From contig DONH01000263.1 in assembly GCA_003509235.1 (NCBI GenBank), positions 1 through 6,074 on the forward strand: 6,074 nucleotides of DNA, in the 5' to 3' direction. A program made the translations under genes and the position numbers. Within the stretch, counting starts at the first letter, position 1. Each line of letters starts with the position of its first letter. The notes under the pieces are model-generated. The model worked only from the letters and a program-made list of their open reading frames with translations. It had not been told where the DNA came from and did not search any database. This DNA is from Planctomycetaceae bacterium (lineage in GTDB: Bacteria > Planctomycetota > Planctomycetia > Pirellulales > UBA1268). This document shows, piece by piece, positions 1 to 6,038 of this stretch.

Positions 1-1
1 T

Positions 2-748
2 CAGATGATCGTTTCCAGTGCCACTTACAGACAGCAGTCGGTAGCAACCAATGAACAGCTAGCAGTTGATCCAGGTAACAGATTGCTTGGTCGAGGCCCT
101 CGGTTTCGACTTCCTGCAGAATTTATTCGTGACCAGGCATTATCTGTGAGTGGGCTTTTAGTGCCACGTGTGGGTGGACCGAGTGTTCATCCGTACCAGC
201 CACATGGGCTCTGGAAAGAGATCAGTCACTTTGGAAGTACGCCGGCAACAAAACAGGTCTTTGTTCAAGACCACGGTGAAAAACTCTATCGCCGAAGTTT
301 GTACACGATCGTGAAGCGGACAAGTCCACATCCCGCTATGGCAGCCTTTGATGCACCGAATCGCGAAATGTGTGTGGTCGATCGGAGTAAAACAAATACG
401 CCCCTACAGGCACTCGTTACATTGAACGATCCTCAATTTACCGAAGCAGCGCGTGTGTTTGCTAGTTTTATCTTGCAGGAACAAACAGCCAATGGCGATC
501 GGTCCCGTATCGAGCAAGCCTTCGAGCGCATAAGCTCGCGTCCACCAACGGGCCCTGAAGTCACAATGATTGCACAGCTCTTAGATGCCGAAAGAGCACG
601 CTTTCAAAAGTCACCGATCGATGCAGAGCGTGTTCTTGCTGTTGGTGAGTATCCCGTGACAGACGATCTCGATCCGGTGGAGCATGCTGCGTGGACCCAG
701 ATAGCAACACTGTTACTCAATCTAAGCGAAGTTCTTACCAGGCAGTAG
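2..748 (+). CDS. DUF1549/DUF1553 (PSD1-type) protein, C-terminal part, 5' end outside window
   Basis: The frame is open from the first complete codon (position 2, Gln) and runs off the left edge, so the Met at 5 is internal. Residue numbers here count from that Met. What is visible matches the C-terminal DUF1553 domain of the large planctomycete proteins that usually carry an N-terminal cytochrome-c-like (PSCyt1) domain and DUF1549; those domains would lie outside the window. Family hallmarks are the SSATYRQ segment near residues 4-10, RLPAEFIRDQAL (35-46), the VGGPSVHPYQP stretch (56-66), the KRTSPHP...FDAPNRE block (104-121) and the near-invariant NTPLQALVTLNDPQF (131-145). The end, LLLNLSEVLTRQ, is the usual ending, so the 3' end is intact. 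Complete members are commonly about 700-1100 residues. Their biochemical role is unknown; they are predicted to be exported and are often paired with a DUF1501 gene, as here, 15 bases downstream. Confidence 0.93.
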   Translation, partial: QMIVSSATYRQQSVATNEQLAVDPGNRLLGRGPRFRLPAEFIRDQALSVSGLLVPRVGGPSVHPYQPHGLWKEISHFGSTPATKQVFVQDHGEKLYRRSLYTIVKRTSPHPAMAAFDAPNREMCVVDRSKTNTPLQALVTLNDPQFTEAARVFASFILQEQTANGDRSRIEQAFERISSRPPTGPEVTMIAQLLDAERARFQKSPIDAERVLAVGEYPVTDDLDPVEHAAWTQIATLLLNLSEVLTRQ

Positions 749-763
749 TCTTCATCTCTCATT

Positions 764-2242
764 ATGCATTCACTTCCTTTTGACATTGAACTGCGACGAG
801 CCCAGCTGCTGACGCGTCGGTCACTGCTGGGTAGTTCTACAGTAAGCCTCGGTGCATTTGCACTGGGGAATCTTCTTACGAAAGAGAAGGCTGCTGCCGC
901 CGTTGGAGAGACCAATTCTGAAGGACTTCCTGGACTTCCCCACTTTGCTCCAAAAACCAAACGCGTGATCTATCTGTTTCAGTCTGGTGGCCCCAGCCAT
1001 GTTGATCTATTTGATTATCACGAATCCATGGACTCATTGCATGGGACAGATCTTCCTGACTCTGTTCGTGGTGGGCAGCGATTGACTGGTATGACATCGC
1101 GTCAAACAAGTTTCCCTGTCGTCAAGCCGCTGTGGGATGGTCGTCGTTGTGGTGAACACGGCACCTGGATCAGTGACATTGTGCCGCACACCCAGTCGAT
1201 TGCTGACGATATTACAATCGTTCGTTCTTTATGGACCGAGGCGATCAATCATGATCCTGCAGTGACATTTATCAACACCGGCTCGCAGCAAATGGGGCAT
1301 GCGTCTTTGGGTGCCTGGCTTAGTTATGGGCTCGGACGTGAGAGCGATGACTTTCCTGCCTATATGGTTCTACTGAGCCAAGGCAGCGGCAAAAATCCTG
1401 GACAGCCACTTTTTTCGCGGCTGTGGGGAAGTGGGTATCTACCCTCAAGCCATCAAGGGGTCATGTTACGGCCCGGTGTGAATCCTGTGCTGTATCTCAA
1501 GAACCCATCCGGAGTCTCACGCGATTCCCGACGCCAATTACTCGATACACTTGGAGATCTGAATCAAAAGCATGCTGCTGCGGCGGGTGATCCTGAAACA
1601 CTGGCTCGGATCGAGGCCTACGAGATGGCCTATCGCATGCAGACGTCGATTCCTGATCTGACAAATGTTTCTGATGAGCCAGAATCAACATTTGCACTCT
1701 ACGGTGATGACGCCCGACGCCCAGGGAGTTTTGCTGCAAACTGTCTGCTTGCCCGACGCATGGCTCAACGTGGTGTGCGATTTATTCAGTTGTTTCATCG
1801 TGGTTGGGATCAACACATTTCGATCAAGGATCAGTTGCCAAAACAATGCCGAGACGTCGATCAGGCGTCAGCGGCTTTGGTACAAGACTTGAAACGACTG
1901 GGAATGCTGGATGATACGCTTGTAGTTTGGGGCGGAGAGTTTGGCCGAACCGTGTACAGCCAGGGTGCATTAGGGAGTCCATCGGCGGGCCGGGATCACC
2001 ACGGCCGATGCTTTTCAAGCTGGATGGCGGGCGGCGGAATCAAAGCGGGGTACGATTACGGCCAAACGGACGAGTTCGCGTACAACGTTGTTGAAAACCC
2101 GGTTCATATCCGCGATCTCAATGCCACAATTCTGCATCAACTCGGTATCGATCATGAGCGATTCACGTTCAAATTTCGTGGTCTGTCTCAGCGGCTCACA
2201 GGTGTTGAAGAGGCACATGTTGTCAATGATATTTTGAGTTAA
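764..2242 (+). CDS. DUF1501 domain-containing protein with twin-arginine signal
   Basis: This 492-residue protein belongs to the DUF1501 family, a branch of the alkaline phosphatase/sulfatase-like superfamily without an established reaction. The N terminus has a Tat-type motif, TRRSLLGSS (residues 17-25), followed by a weakly hydrophobic stretch to about residue 37 and an alanine-rich segment (43-46), which suggests export of a folded protein. Recognisable blocks are [19 protein letters not shown] (66-84), the [20 protein letters not shown] region (136-155), INHDPA (161-166), [21 protein letters not shown] (171-191), [21 protein letters not shown] (331-351), [10 protein letters not shown] (387-396), GRDHHG (409-414) and the [21 protein letters not shown] ending (451-471). 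The Asp/His-rich GEFGRT and GRDHH blocks resemble metal-site motifs of the superfamily. Length is typical. No strong Shine-Dalgarno precedes the start, 15 bases after the upstream stop, so translation may be coupled to the DUF1553 gene. A catalytic function is not established. Confidence 0.95.
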   Translation: MHSLPFDIELRRAQLLTRRSLLGSSTVSLGAFALGNLLTKEKAAAAVGETNSEGLPGLPHFAPKTKRVIYLFQSGGPSHVDLFDYHESMDSLHGTDLPDSVRGGQRLTGMTSRQTSFPVVKPLWDGRRCGEHGTWISDIVPHTQSIADDITIVRSLWTEAINHDPAVTFINTGSQQMGHASLGAWLSYGLGRESDDFPAYMVLLSQGSGKNPGQPLFSRLWGSGYLPSSHQGVMLRPGVNPVLYLKNPSGVSRDSRRQLLDTLGDLNQKHAAAAGDPETLARIEAYEMAYRMQTSIPDLTNVSDEPESTFALYGDDARRPGSFAANCLLARRMAQRGVRFIQLFHRGWDQHISIKDQLPKQCRDVDQASAALVQDLKRLGMLDDTLVVWGGEFGRTVYSQGALGSPSAGRDHHGRCFSSWMAGGGIKAGYDYGQTDEFAYNVVENPVHIRDLNATILHQLGIDHERFTFKFRGLSQRLTGVEEAHVVNDILS

Positions 2243-2277
2243 TAAGGTAGGTAGGATAATCTAGTTTTTGCAATATT

Positions 2278-2282
2278 GGGAG
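2278..2282 (+). promoter_or_regulatory. Shine-Dalgarno site of the sulfatase gene
   Basis: GGGAG lies seven bases before the ATG at 2290, within the 47-base gap after the DUF1501 stop. It supports that ATG as the true start, as does the signal peptide that begins directly at that residue. No convincing promoter or terminator is visible in the gap, so read-through from the DUF1501 gene is the simplest model. Confidence 0.7.
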
Positions 2283-2289
2283 TAGTATT

Positions 2290-3741
2290 ATGGCCCGGAA
2301 ACGAGCAGGGTGGATCGTCATTTTTCTTGGATTGATGATCTGTGTCACAGGCTATCTTTTCGGAGCAGATCAACCCAATGTGGTGGTTATTATTAGTGAT
2401 GATCAGGCATGGACTGATTACGGGTTTATGGGGCACCCTGTAATTCAGACACCACATCTCGACACACTCGCGGAGCATAGTCTGGTTATGGATCGAGGAT
2501 ATGTTGCGGCACCACTATGTCGCCCATCACTCGCGTCAATGCTTACAGGTCGATATCCGTTTCAGCATGGCATCACAGGAAACGATGTGAACGGACCTAC
2601 GAATCGTGCAGCATTAGATGTGCCGTTGCGGGAATCGTTTCATAAATTCCCCACGTTTGTCAAAACGCTTGTCGCTCATGGATACCTTGCGCACCAATCT
2701 GGAAAATGGTGGGAAGGTTCATGGAAAGACGGTGGGTTTACTGATGGAATGACCCATGGCGATCCCAAGCGTAGAGGTCGGCACGGTGATGCAGGGTTAA
2801 CAATTGGCCGTGAAGGAATGAAGCCGGTCACGCATTTTATCGACGCGGCCGTCGCTGAGGAGAAGCCGTTTCTATTGTGGTACGCACCCTTTCTGCCACA
2901 CACACCACATAATCCACCACAACGCCTACTTAAAAAGTATCAAAAAGAGGGCCGGTCTGCGGACCTCGTCAAATACTATGCAATGTGTGAATGGTTTGAC
3001 GAAACATGTGGAGAGTTACTCAGCTACATAGATGAAAAAAATCTGACAGACAATACGATGGTGGTGTATATCTGTGACAACGGATGGGCAGCGCCAAGTA
3101 CCAATGCGAATGATCCAAATCAGAAACTATGGAAAGGCTATGCTCAGCGGTCGAAGAGTTCACCGTATGAGAATGGGATTCGAACGCCAATCATGATCTC
3201 ATGGCCAGGGACAGTAAAGCCGGAACGATCAAAGCGTTTCGCCCATGCAATCGATCTATTTCCTACGATTGCAGCGGCAGCAGATGTCGAGGCTCCAGAT
3301 GATCTCCCGGGTGTCAATCTTCTTGACGCAAAAAAGCGAAGTGCCCGGAAACGTGTTTTTGGTGTTTGTAATGCAACACATAACATGACACTTGGTCATC
3401 CAGATGAAACACTACAATATCTCTGGTGTGTTGAGGGCGACTGGAAACTTCTTGTACGGTATAACGGATCGGATACAACGAAGTATCATAACCTTCATGT
3501 TTGGGATCAGGCCCCGGTCCGACTGTACAACGTGGCTGAAGACCCTCACGAAAAGAATGAATGTTCAGCGGAACACTCTGATGTAGTCGCGAGGATCAAG
3601 CAAGAGATTGAAGACTGGCACAAGCCAGAGATCGAGGCAAAAGCTGATCAAGTGTCTCTTGGTGGTGACTGTTGCCTTACAGGTGGACGTCGAGCATTTC
3701 TTATGAATCCACTGAGCAATAAAGAGGCTAGCGAGAAATGA
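2290..3741 (+). CDS. Secreted type I sulfatase (arylsulfatase-like), atypical C-x-P-S-L maturation motif
   Basis: A 483-residue sulfatase of the alkaline phosphatase superfamily, expected to cleave sulfate esters, probably from a polysaccharide; the substrate cannot be read from the sequence. Residues 1-26 form a Sec signal peptide: basic MARKR, hydrophobic core to about 22, likely cleavage after FGA. The metal-binding DD is at 37-38 (IISDDQAW). The formylglycine site is Cys77 in CRPSLASMLTGRYP, which keeps Cys, Pro and LTGR but has Leu81 where the consensus has Arg. Other superfamily landmarks are SGKWWEG (137-143, with Trp where GKWH is usual; Lys139 kept), PFLPHTPH (200-207, His204), the metal-site-like CDNGW (262-266), RSKSSPYENGIRTP (287-300, Lys289) and ISWPG (303-307). 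The C-terminal subdomain includes GDWKLLVRYNG (383-393) and RLYNVAEDPHEKNE (411-424). Length is normal. Activity would need a formylglycine-generating enzyme or anSME encoded elsewhere. It is the last gene of the apparent operon. Confidence 0.95.
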   Translation: MARKRAGWIVIFLGLMICVTGYLFGADQPNVVVIISDDQAWTDYGFMGHPVIQTPHLDTLAEHSLVMDRGYVAAPLCRPSLASMLTGRYPFQHGITGNDVNGPTNRAALDVPLRESFHKFPTFVKTLVAHGYLAHQSGKWWEGSWKDGGFTDGMTHGDPKRRGRHGDAGLTIGREGMKPVTHFIDAAVAEEKPFLLWYAPFLPHTPHNPPQRLLKKYQKEGRSADLVKYYAMCEWFDETCGELLSYIDEKNLTDNTMVVYICDNGWAAPSTNANDPNQKLWKGYAQRSKSSPYENGIRTPIMISWPGTVKPERSKRFAHAIDLFPTIAAAADVEAPDDLPGVNLLDAKKRSARKRVFGVCNATHNMTLGHPDETLQYLWCVEGDWKLLVRYNGSDTTKYHNLHVWDQAPVRLYNVAEDPHEKNECSAEHSDVVARIKQEIEDWHKPEIEAKADQVSLGGDCCLTGGRRAFLMNPLSNKEASEK

Positions 3742-3795
3742 TTTTTGTTGCATTATCGGCCACCGTTAATGGTCGTTAGGCATCATAATGGTCTG

Positions 3796-3810
3796 TTCGA
3801 TCCAATCGAA
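3796..3810. repeat. Short perfect dyad, TTCGAT-N3-ATCGAA
   Basis: Six-base perfect inverted repeat around a three-base centre (cca), 54 bases after the sulfatase stop. There is no U-tract after it, so it is not an intrinsic terminator. It could be a small operator or an RNA hairpin in the 3' UTR, or simply chance. Confidence 0.3.
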
Positions 3811-3870
3811 TGTTACTTTCCGACCGAATGCTTGCTTTTGTTTTCCAAGTGAGAGTAGGTTGCATATAGA

Positions 3871-3949
3871 GAGTTCGCAACAAGTAGCAGTTGCTGAACG
3901 ACTCAGAAAGCGAGAGCCATCCCAGCTTGCCCCTGGGATGGCTTTTTTA
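3871..3949 (+). ncRNA. Candidate small RNA or structured 3' UTR end: hairpin plus terminator
   Basis: Two hairpins in a row end in a U-tract. The first pairs GTTC+GCAAC (3873-3881) with GTTGC+GAAC (3890-3899), leaving a one-base bulge at T3895 and an eight-base loop. The second is the strong terminator at 3916-3948. A weak -10-like TATAGA at 3865-3870, with a T-rich stretch (TTTTCC, 3841-3846) 18 bases further upstream, could start a transcript near 3877, giving an RNA of roughly 70 nt. Equally, this could be the end of the sulfatase operon mRNA with a 3' UTR of about 200 nt. The sequence alone does not decide between these. I recognise no known RNA family. Confidence 0.3.
3916..3948 (+). terminator. 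Strong intrinsic terminator
   Basis: A perfect 10-bp stem, GCCATCCCAG (3916-3925) with CTGGGATGGC (3933-3942), a seven-base loop, then six T (3943-3948). The complementary strand has no T-tract after the stem, so it acts in the + direction. It is the first good terminator after the operon, about 175 bases past the sulfatase stop. Confidence 0.9.
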
Positions 3950-4030
3950 TTGGAAATCATCCTCTTGTTGATGCTTAAGATAAAAGAATCAAAGTTTCAT
4001 TGTGTGTATGCTGGGTAGATTCCAGAGTCA

Positions 4031-4060
4031 TTTTTGTGGGCTTTATTTATGCCTTATAGT
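4031..4060 (+). promoter_or_regulatory. Candidate sigma70-like promoter upstream of structured RNA
   Basis: The -10 candidate TATAGT (4055-4060) matches TATAAT at five of six bases. A weak -35, TTTTTG (4031-4036), lies 18 bases upstream; TTTGTG (4033-4038) at 16 bases is an alternative. Transcription would begin near 4066-4068, just before a chain of hairpins that ends at 4284. It lies downstream of the terminator at 3916-3948, which fits a separate transcription unit. Matches of this quality also occur by chance. Confidence 0.4.
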
Positions 4061-4066
4061 AAGTGA

Positions 4067-4284
4067 TAGGGAATGGCGGGCACCCCTTGGTTCCCTTCTG
4101 CCTATTCCTCCGTCTGCCGCGATGACTCTTTTCCGTGCGAGTGAATCCTATTGAATAAGTTCGCTCTCTTGCACCCATCCTCATGGGACGCTAGACGTTT
4201 CGGAAACATCAAAAAGTCTTTAACTTTCTACTTTTGATGAAAAAATGTTGCCCCGGTGTTGTCAGGTCTGGGCAGCGCTTTTTT
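4067..4284 (+). ncRNA. Candidate structured non-coding RNA of about 215 nt
   Basis: No protein gene fits here, but hairpins follow one another. GGGAA (4069-4073) pairs with TTCCC (4091-4095), or alternatively GGAAT (4070-4074) pairs with ATTCC (4104-4108). GTGC-GAGTGAA (4135-4145) pairs with TTCGCTC (4160-4166) and GCAC (4171-4174), with a four-base bulge and one G-U pair. CCCAT (4174-4178) pairs with ATGGG (4183-4187); the two helices share C4174. CATCAAAA (4207-4214) pairs with TTTTGATG (4232-4239). The last hairpin, 4247-4276, is followed by a T-run. With the upstream promoter-like element this reads as a free-standing RNA. I compared it by eye with 6S, SRP, tmRNA and RNase P hallmarks and recognise none. 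It could be a new RNA, a diverged known one, or chance structure. Confidence 0.35.
4247..4284 (+). terminator. Probable intrinsic terminator with flanking A- and T-tracts
   Basis: GTTGCCC (4247-4253) pairs with GGGCAGC (4270-4276) with one G-U pair and a 16-base loop, followed by GC and six T (4279-4284). Six A (4240-4245) precede the stem, so a transcript from the opposite strand could also end here. The stem is weaker and the loop longer than in the other two terminators. Confidence 0.5.
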
Positions 4285-4375
4285 CGTGCGCTTCTTGGCT
4301 AATCAGTGTATCAGGCCTATTCGTAGCAGAGACATTTAAAGGTTTCGTATTTCGGATAGTGACGACCCATCGTGA

Positions 4376-4406
4376 ACAAGGACATTTTGCATGACGTATC
4401 CTTTGT
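4376..4406. repeat. Imperfect hairpin, ACAAGGA / TCCTTTGT
   Basis: ACAAGGA (4376-4382) pairs with TCCTTTGT (4399-4406) with a one-base bulge. It lies just upstream of the larger inverted repeat at 4414-4478 and may be part of the same structured transcript that ends at 4571. There is no T-tract, so it is not a terminator itself. Confidence 0.35.
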
Positions 4407-4413
4407 AACTTTC

Positions 4414-4478
4414 GCAACAAATATTCCGCCACGTGTTGCTCTGCCTTTCGCATTCGTGGCGGAGTATTGTGCAACACG
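4414..4478. repeat. 14-bp inverted repeat with two competing alternative stems
   Basis: AATATTCCGCCACG (4420-4433) pairs with CGTGGCGGAGTATT (4455-4468), 14 bp with one G-U pair in the RNA and a 21-base loop. Two other pairings use the adjoining bases. GCAACA (4414-4419) can pair with TGTTGC (4434-4439), and CGTGTTGC (4432-4439) can pair with GCAACACG (4471-4478). The segment 4434-4439 therefore has two possible partners on opposite sides. If transcribed in the + direction, this sits 50 bases before the terminator at 4529. It could be a switch-like RNA, a palindromic repeat element or a protein-binding dyad. Confidence 0.6.
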
Positions 4479-4528
4479 AAATCCCGTATGATGTCATTTA
4501 TGGCAACTAGAAAGATCTCTTGTGTGGG

Positions 4529-4571
4529 CCCGTCAGCAGGTTTTCATGGTTCTCCTGCTGACGGGTTTTTT
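4529..4571 (+). terminator. Very strong intrinsic terminator
   Basis: A perfect 12-bp stem, CCCGTCAGCAGG (4529-4540) with CCTGCTGACGGG (4554-4565), a 13-base loop and six T (4566-4571). No T-run follows the stem on the other strand, so it acts in the + direction. No + strand protein gene lies in the roughly 580 bases between the first terminator and this one, so it probably ends a non-coding or unrecognised transcript. Confidence 0.9.
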
Positions 4572-4586
4572 AAACGCGCAGTAAAC

Positions 4587-4757
4587 ATGGACTCCAGCCT
4601 TTTTATCACTATTACCTGTGAAGCCATTCTTGGGTGTGAGAAGACTCGTGTTCCTGGCAAGGAGGCAGCTGAACTTTTTGACGATCTTAAAGCAGAAATG
4701 GATGGGCTGCCAATCAAAACAAATATTAATTCAGCAAGAGACGAAGACTCTTTGTGA
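4587..4757 (+). CDS. Doubtful 56-residue hypothetical protein
   Basis: A short frame from ATG 4587, starting 15 bases after the terminator T-run. Its central part (PGKEAAELFDDLKAEMDGLP, about residues 23-42) is charged and could form an amphipathic helix, which looks more protein-like than a random frame. Against it, no Shine-Dalgarno site is visible before the ATG, I recognise no family, and the end overlaps a GAAGAC/GTCTTC inverted repeat (4743-4766). It may be a real small protein, the remnant of a longer gene, or chance. Confidence 0.25.
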   Translation: MDSSLFITITCEAILGCEKTRVPGKEAAELFDDLKAEMDGLPIKTNINSARDEDSL

Positions 4758-5463
4758 AGCGTCTTCCTGTGGCGTCGGGTTGTGGAAACATTCATCAAGA
4801 GCATGGATCAACTGGTTTCTGGTTGCAGGTGCTTTTGCAGAGAGCTGTGAAGTAGAGACAGCAGTTCAAAGCCCGCACAAATGAATGAAATCAACAAGAG
4901 CATGCTTCTGAGTAGTCATGGATGCATACAGAGAACGAGAGTAAAGGAGCCAATGCGTTTCCTATTTGACAAAGAGGCTCATCTGACTGTCTGCATGCAC
5001 AGATTGAGTAGACTCCGGGCATGAGAGAAGGCCCACAGGAAAGCCAACGAGAAGATGCTTTGTTTGGGGCCATGTTGGACGAAGTGCAGGTCAGACTGAA
5101 AGCACATCGTGTATGATCGTGGACCGCAAACCTGGTCGGAAGTGGTTTTAAAAAATGCTCATTATCTTGCTTTAAACTGGGTCTACGACCCACCCTAGCC
5201 GGCTGTAATATCGGCCCCTTAGCCTGCTTGTGGTTTGGTGCGGTATTTCGTGCAAAGCCATGTGTGGTGTCAGTGTGAGACGAACTGAAGATCTATTTAA
5301 TGATCGCAGCGTCACCAATAATACAAAAATGATATGTGCTCTTAAAAGAGGGCTGGTAGTGTCAATCTTGCAACATGTATCTGGTGAGCAATCAATTTGG
5401 TGTCCAGAACTGGCGAGAGGTTGCTGAAATACCGATGTCTAGTTGTGGTCTTACTCTTCTTTA
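4758..5463. other. About 700 bases without a convincing gene
   Basis: All three forward frames are broken by stops. The best fragments are tiny: 5021-5116 (31 residues, helix-like EDALFGAMLDEVQVRLKAHRV at the end) and 5113-5151 (12 residues, overlapping it by ATGA), neither with a clear ribosome binding site. A short hairpin, GGGTC-TAC-GACCC, lies at 5179-5191. The stretch may be decayed coding sequence, given the broken gene just downstream, but I cannot name a parent family. The reverse strand has one longer open stretch (4891-5193) whose Cys/Ser-rich translation does not look like a protein. Confidence 0.5.
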
Positions 5464-5470
5464 GGCGGAG
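5464..5470 (+). promoter_or_regulatory. Ribosome binding site of the DUF5684-like gene
   Basis: GGCGGAG, with GGAG at 5467-5470, lies eight bases before the ATG at 5479. It fixes the start of the broken gene downstream and shows that the gene was once, or still is, translated. Confidence 0.65.
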
Positions 5471-5478
5471 AAATCAAA

Positions 5479-5860
5479 ATGAACCTTCCTGTCGTTGCTC
5501 AGCAGATACAAGGCGATCCCAACCCTATCGCCGGCCTGGTGATCTTGCTGTGTTTGTTGCGATAGTAGCCTCTTGGTGGAGGGTTTTACCAAAGGTGGAC
5601 AGCCCGGCTGGGGCGCTTTGATACCAATCTTTAATCTGTATCTCATTCTGAAAATGATTGGGCGTCCTTGGTGGTGGTTGCTGCTCTTACTTATACCGGT
5701 TGTTAATGTTGTTGTAGCGATAGTCATCACTCACGGAATATCTAGAAGTTTCGGAAAAGGTATTCCATTTAAACTGCGCCTCATGTTCCTGCAAATTATT
5801 TTCTATCCAATCCTTGCTTGGTCAGATGCTGATTATATTGGCCCGTCTGAGTTGTCATAA
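5479..5860 (+). pseudogene. DUF5684-like small multi-pass membrane protein, broken by two frameshifts
   Basis: Joined across three frames, this gives a protein of about 129 residues like the small planctomycete membrane proteins of the DUF5684 type (function unknown). Frame one (5479-5562) encodes MNLPVVAQQIQGDPNPIAGL and then VILLCLL, followed by two TAG stops at 5563-5568. Frame two (about 5553-5585) continues with FVAIVASWWRV. Frame three (about 5585-5860) gives FTKGGQPGWGALIPIFNLYL, the RPWWW motif, the hydrophobic LLLLLIPVVNVVVAIVITHG segment, SFGKG and FYPIL. About four membrane segments are expected. Each frame change fits the loss of one base, the first near 5551-5560 and the second in the TTTT at 5584-5587, where one more T would restore RVFTKGG. 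The start has a good ribosome binding site. The three long genes to the left are intact, which argues for real decay, but sequencing or assembly error cannot be excluded. Confidence 0.8.
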
Positions 5861-5867
5861 GGCTCCC

Positions 5868-6038
5868 ATGTCAAACAGTGCCGTCTCACATCAGGTAATC
5901 ACCCCTGTTGAGCATTTGATGGAGATGCCTTCTACCGTTAGTTGGTTAGAGGTTTTCACTGCGGCACAGGGGGTTGCCGTTTCCACTTGCAGAACTGTGA
6001 CCTCTCGCTTTTGCTTGGTGAAATTCCATAAGAAGTGA
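5868..6038 (+). CDS. Doubtful 56-residue hypothetical protein
   Basis: This frame begins seven bases after the stop of the DUF5684-like gene, with AAGG (5859-5862) as a possible weak ribosome binding site, so it could be the second gene of a small operon. The translation (MSNSAVSHQVITPVEHLMEM at the start, VSWLEVFTAAQGV in the middle, a basic KFHKK end) belongs to no family I recognise. A weak hairpin, CGGCA/TGCCG (5962-5979) followed by three T, lies inside it and might instead mark the 3' end of the upstream transcript. In view of the frameshifts next door it may also be a truncated relic. Confidence 0.25.
   Translation: MSNSAVSHQVITPVEHLMEMPSTVSWLEVFTAAQGVAVSTCRTVTSRFCLVKFHKK

Noticed and set aside
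604..2478. Several reverse-strand and alternative-frame open stretches of 60-120 codons within the DUF1553, DUF1501 and sulfatase genes
   Set aside because: They lie opposite or inside well-supported genes, have no family resemblance, and are explained by the coding strand's composition.
3794..3812. tRNA T-loop-like GTTCGATCC
   Set aside because: No T-stem, acceptor stem, anticodon arm or CCA end can be drawn around it.
4261..4276. Resemblance of gtcaggtctgggcagc to the conserved SRP RNA tip
   Set aside because: The GGAA tetraloop and the matching asymmetric loop are absent, and the bases fit better as the loop and 3' arm of a terminator hairpin.
4262..4477. Reverse-strand frame of 71 codons across the inverted repeat
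   Set aside because: No ribosome binding site or recognisable family. Its start region is formed by the palindrome and it runs into the probable terminator at 4247-4284.
4618..4884. Forward frame of 88 codons overlapping the 56-residue candidate
   Set aside because: The translation does not resemble a known protein and there is no start signal. The overlapping frame at 4587 looks more protein-like, and even that one is doubtful.
4796..4904. Direct repeat CAAGAGCATG at 4796-4805 and 4895-4904
   Set aside because: Ten bases, two copies, with no flanking similarity and no third copy; most likely chance. No CRISPR-like spacing pattern occurs in the window.
5545..5590. Programmed -1 frameshifting to express the membrane protein
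   Set aside because: It would need two successive -1 shifts about 30 bases apart, and neither site has a canonical slippery heptamer. Single-base losses or sequencing errors are simpler.
5397..5621. Separate 74-residue protein in the third frame
   Set aside because: Only its part from about 5553 to 5585 is meaningful, as the middle segment of the frameshifted membrane protein. The rest overlaps the true start and ribosome binding site of that gene.
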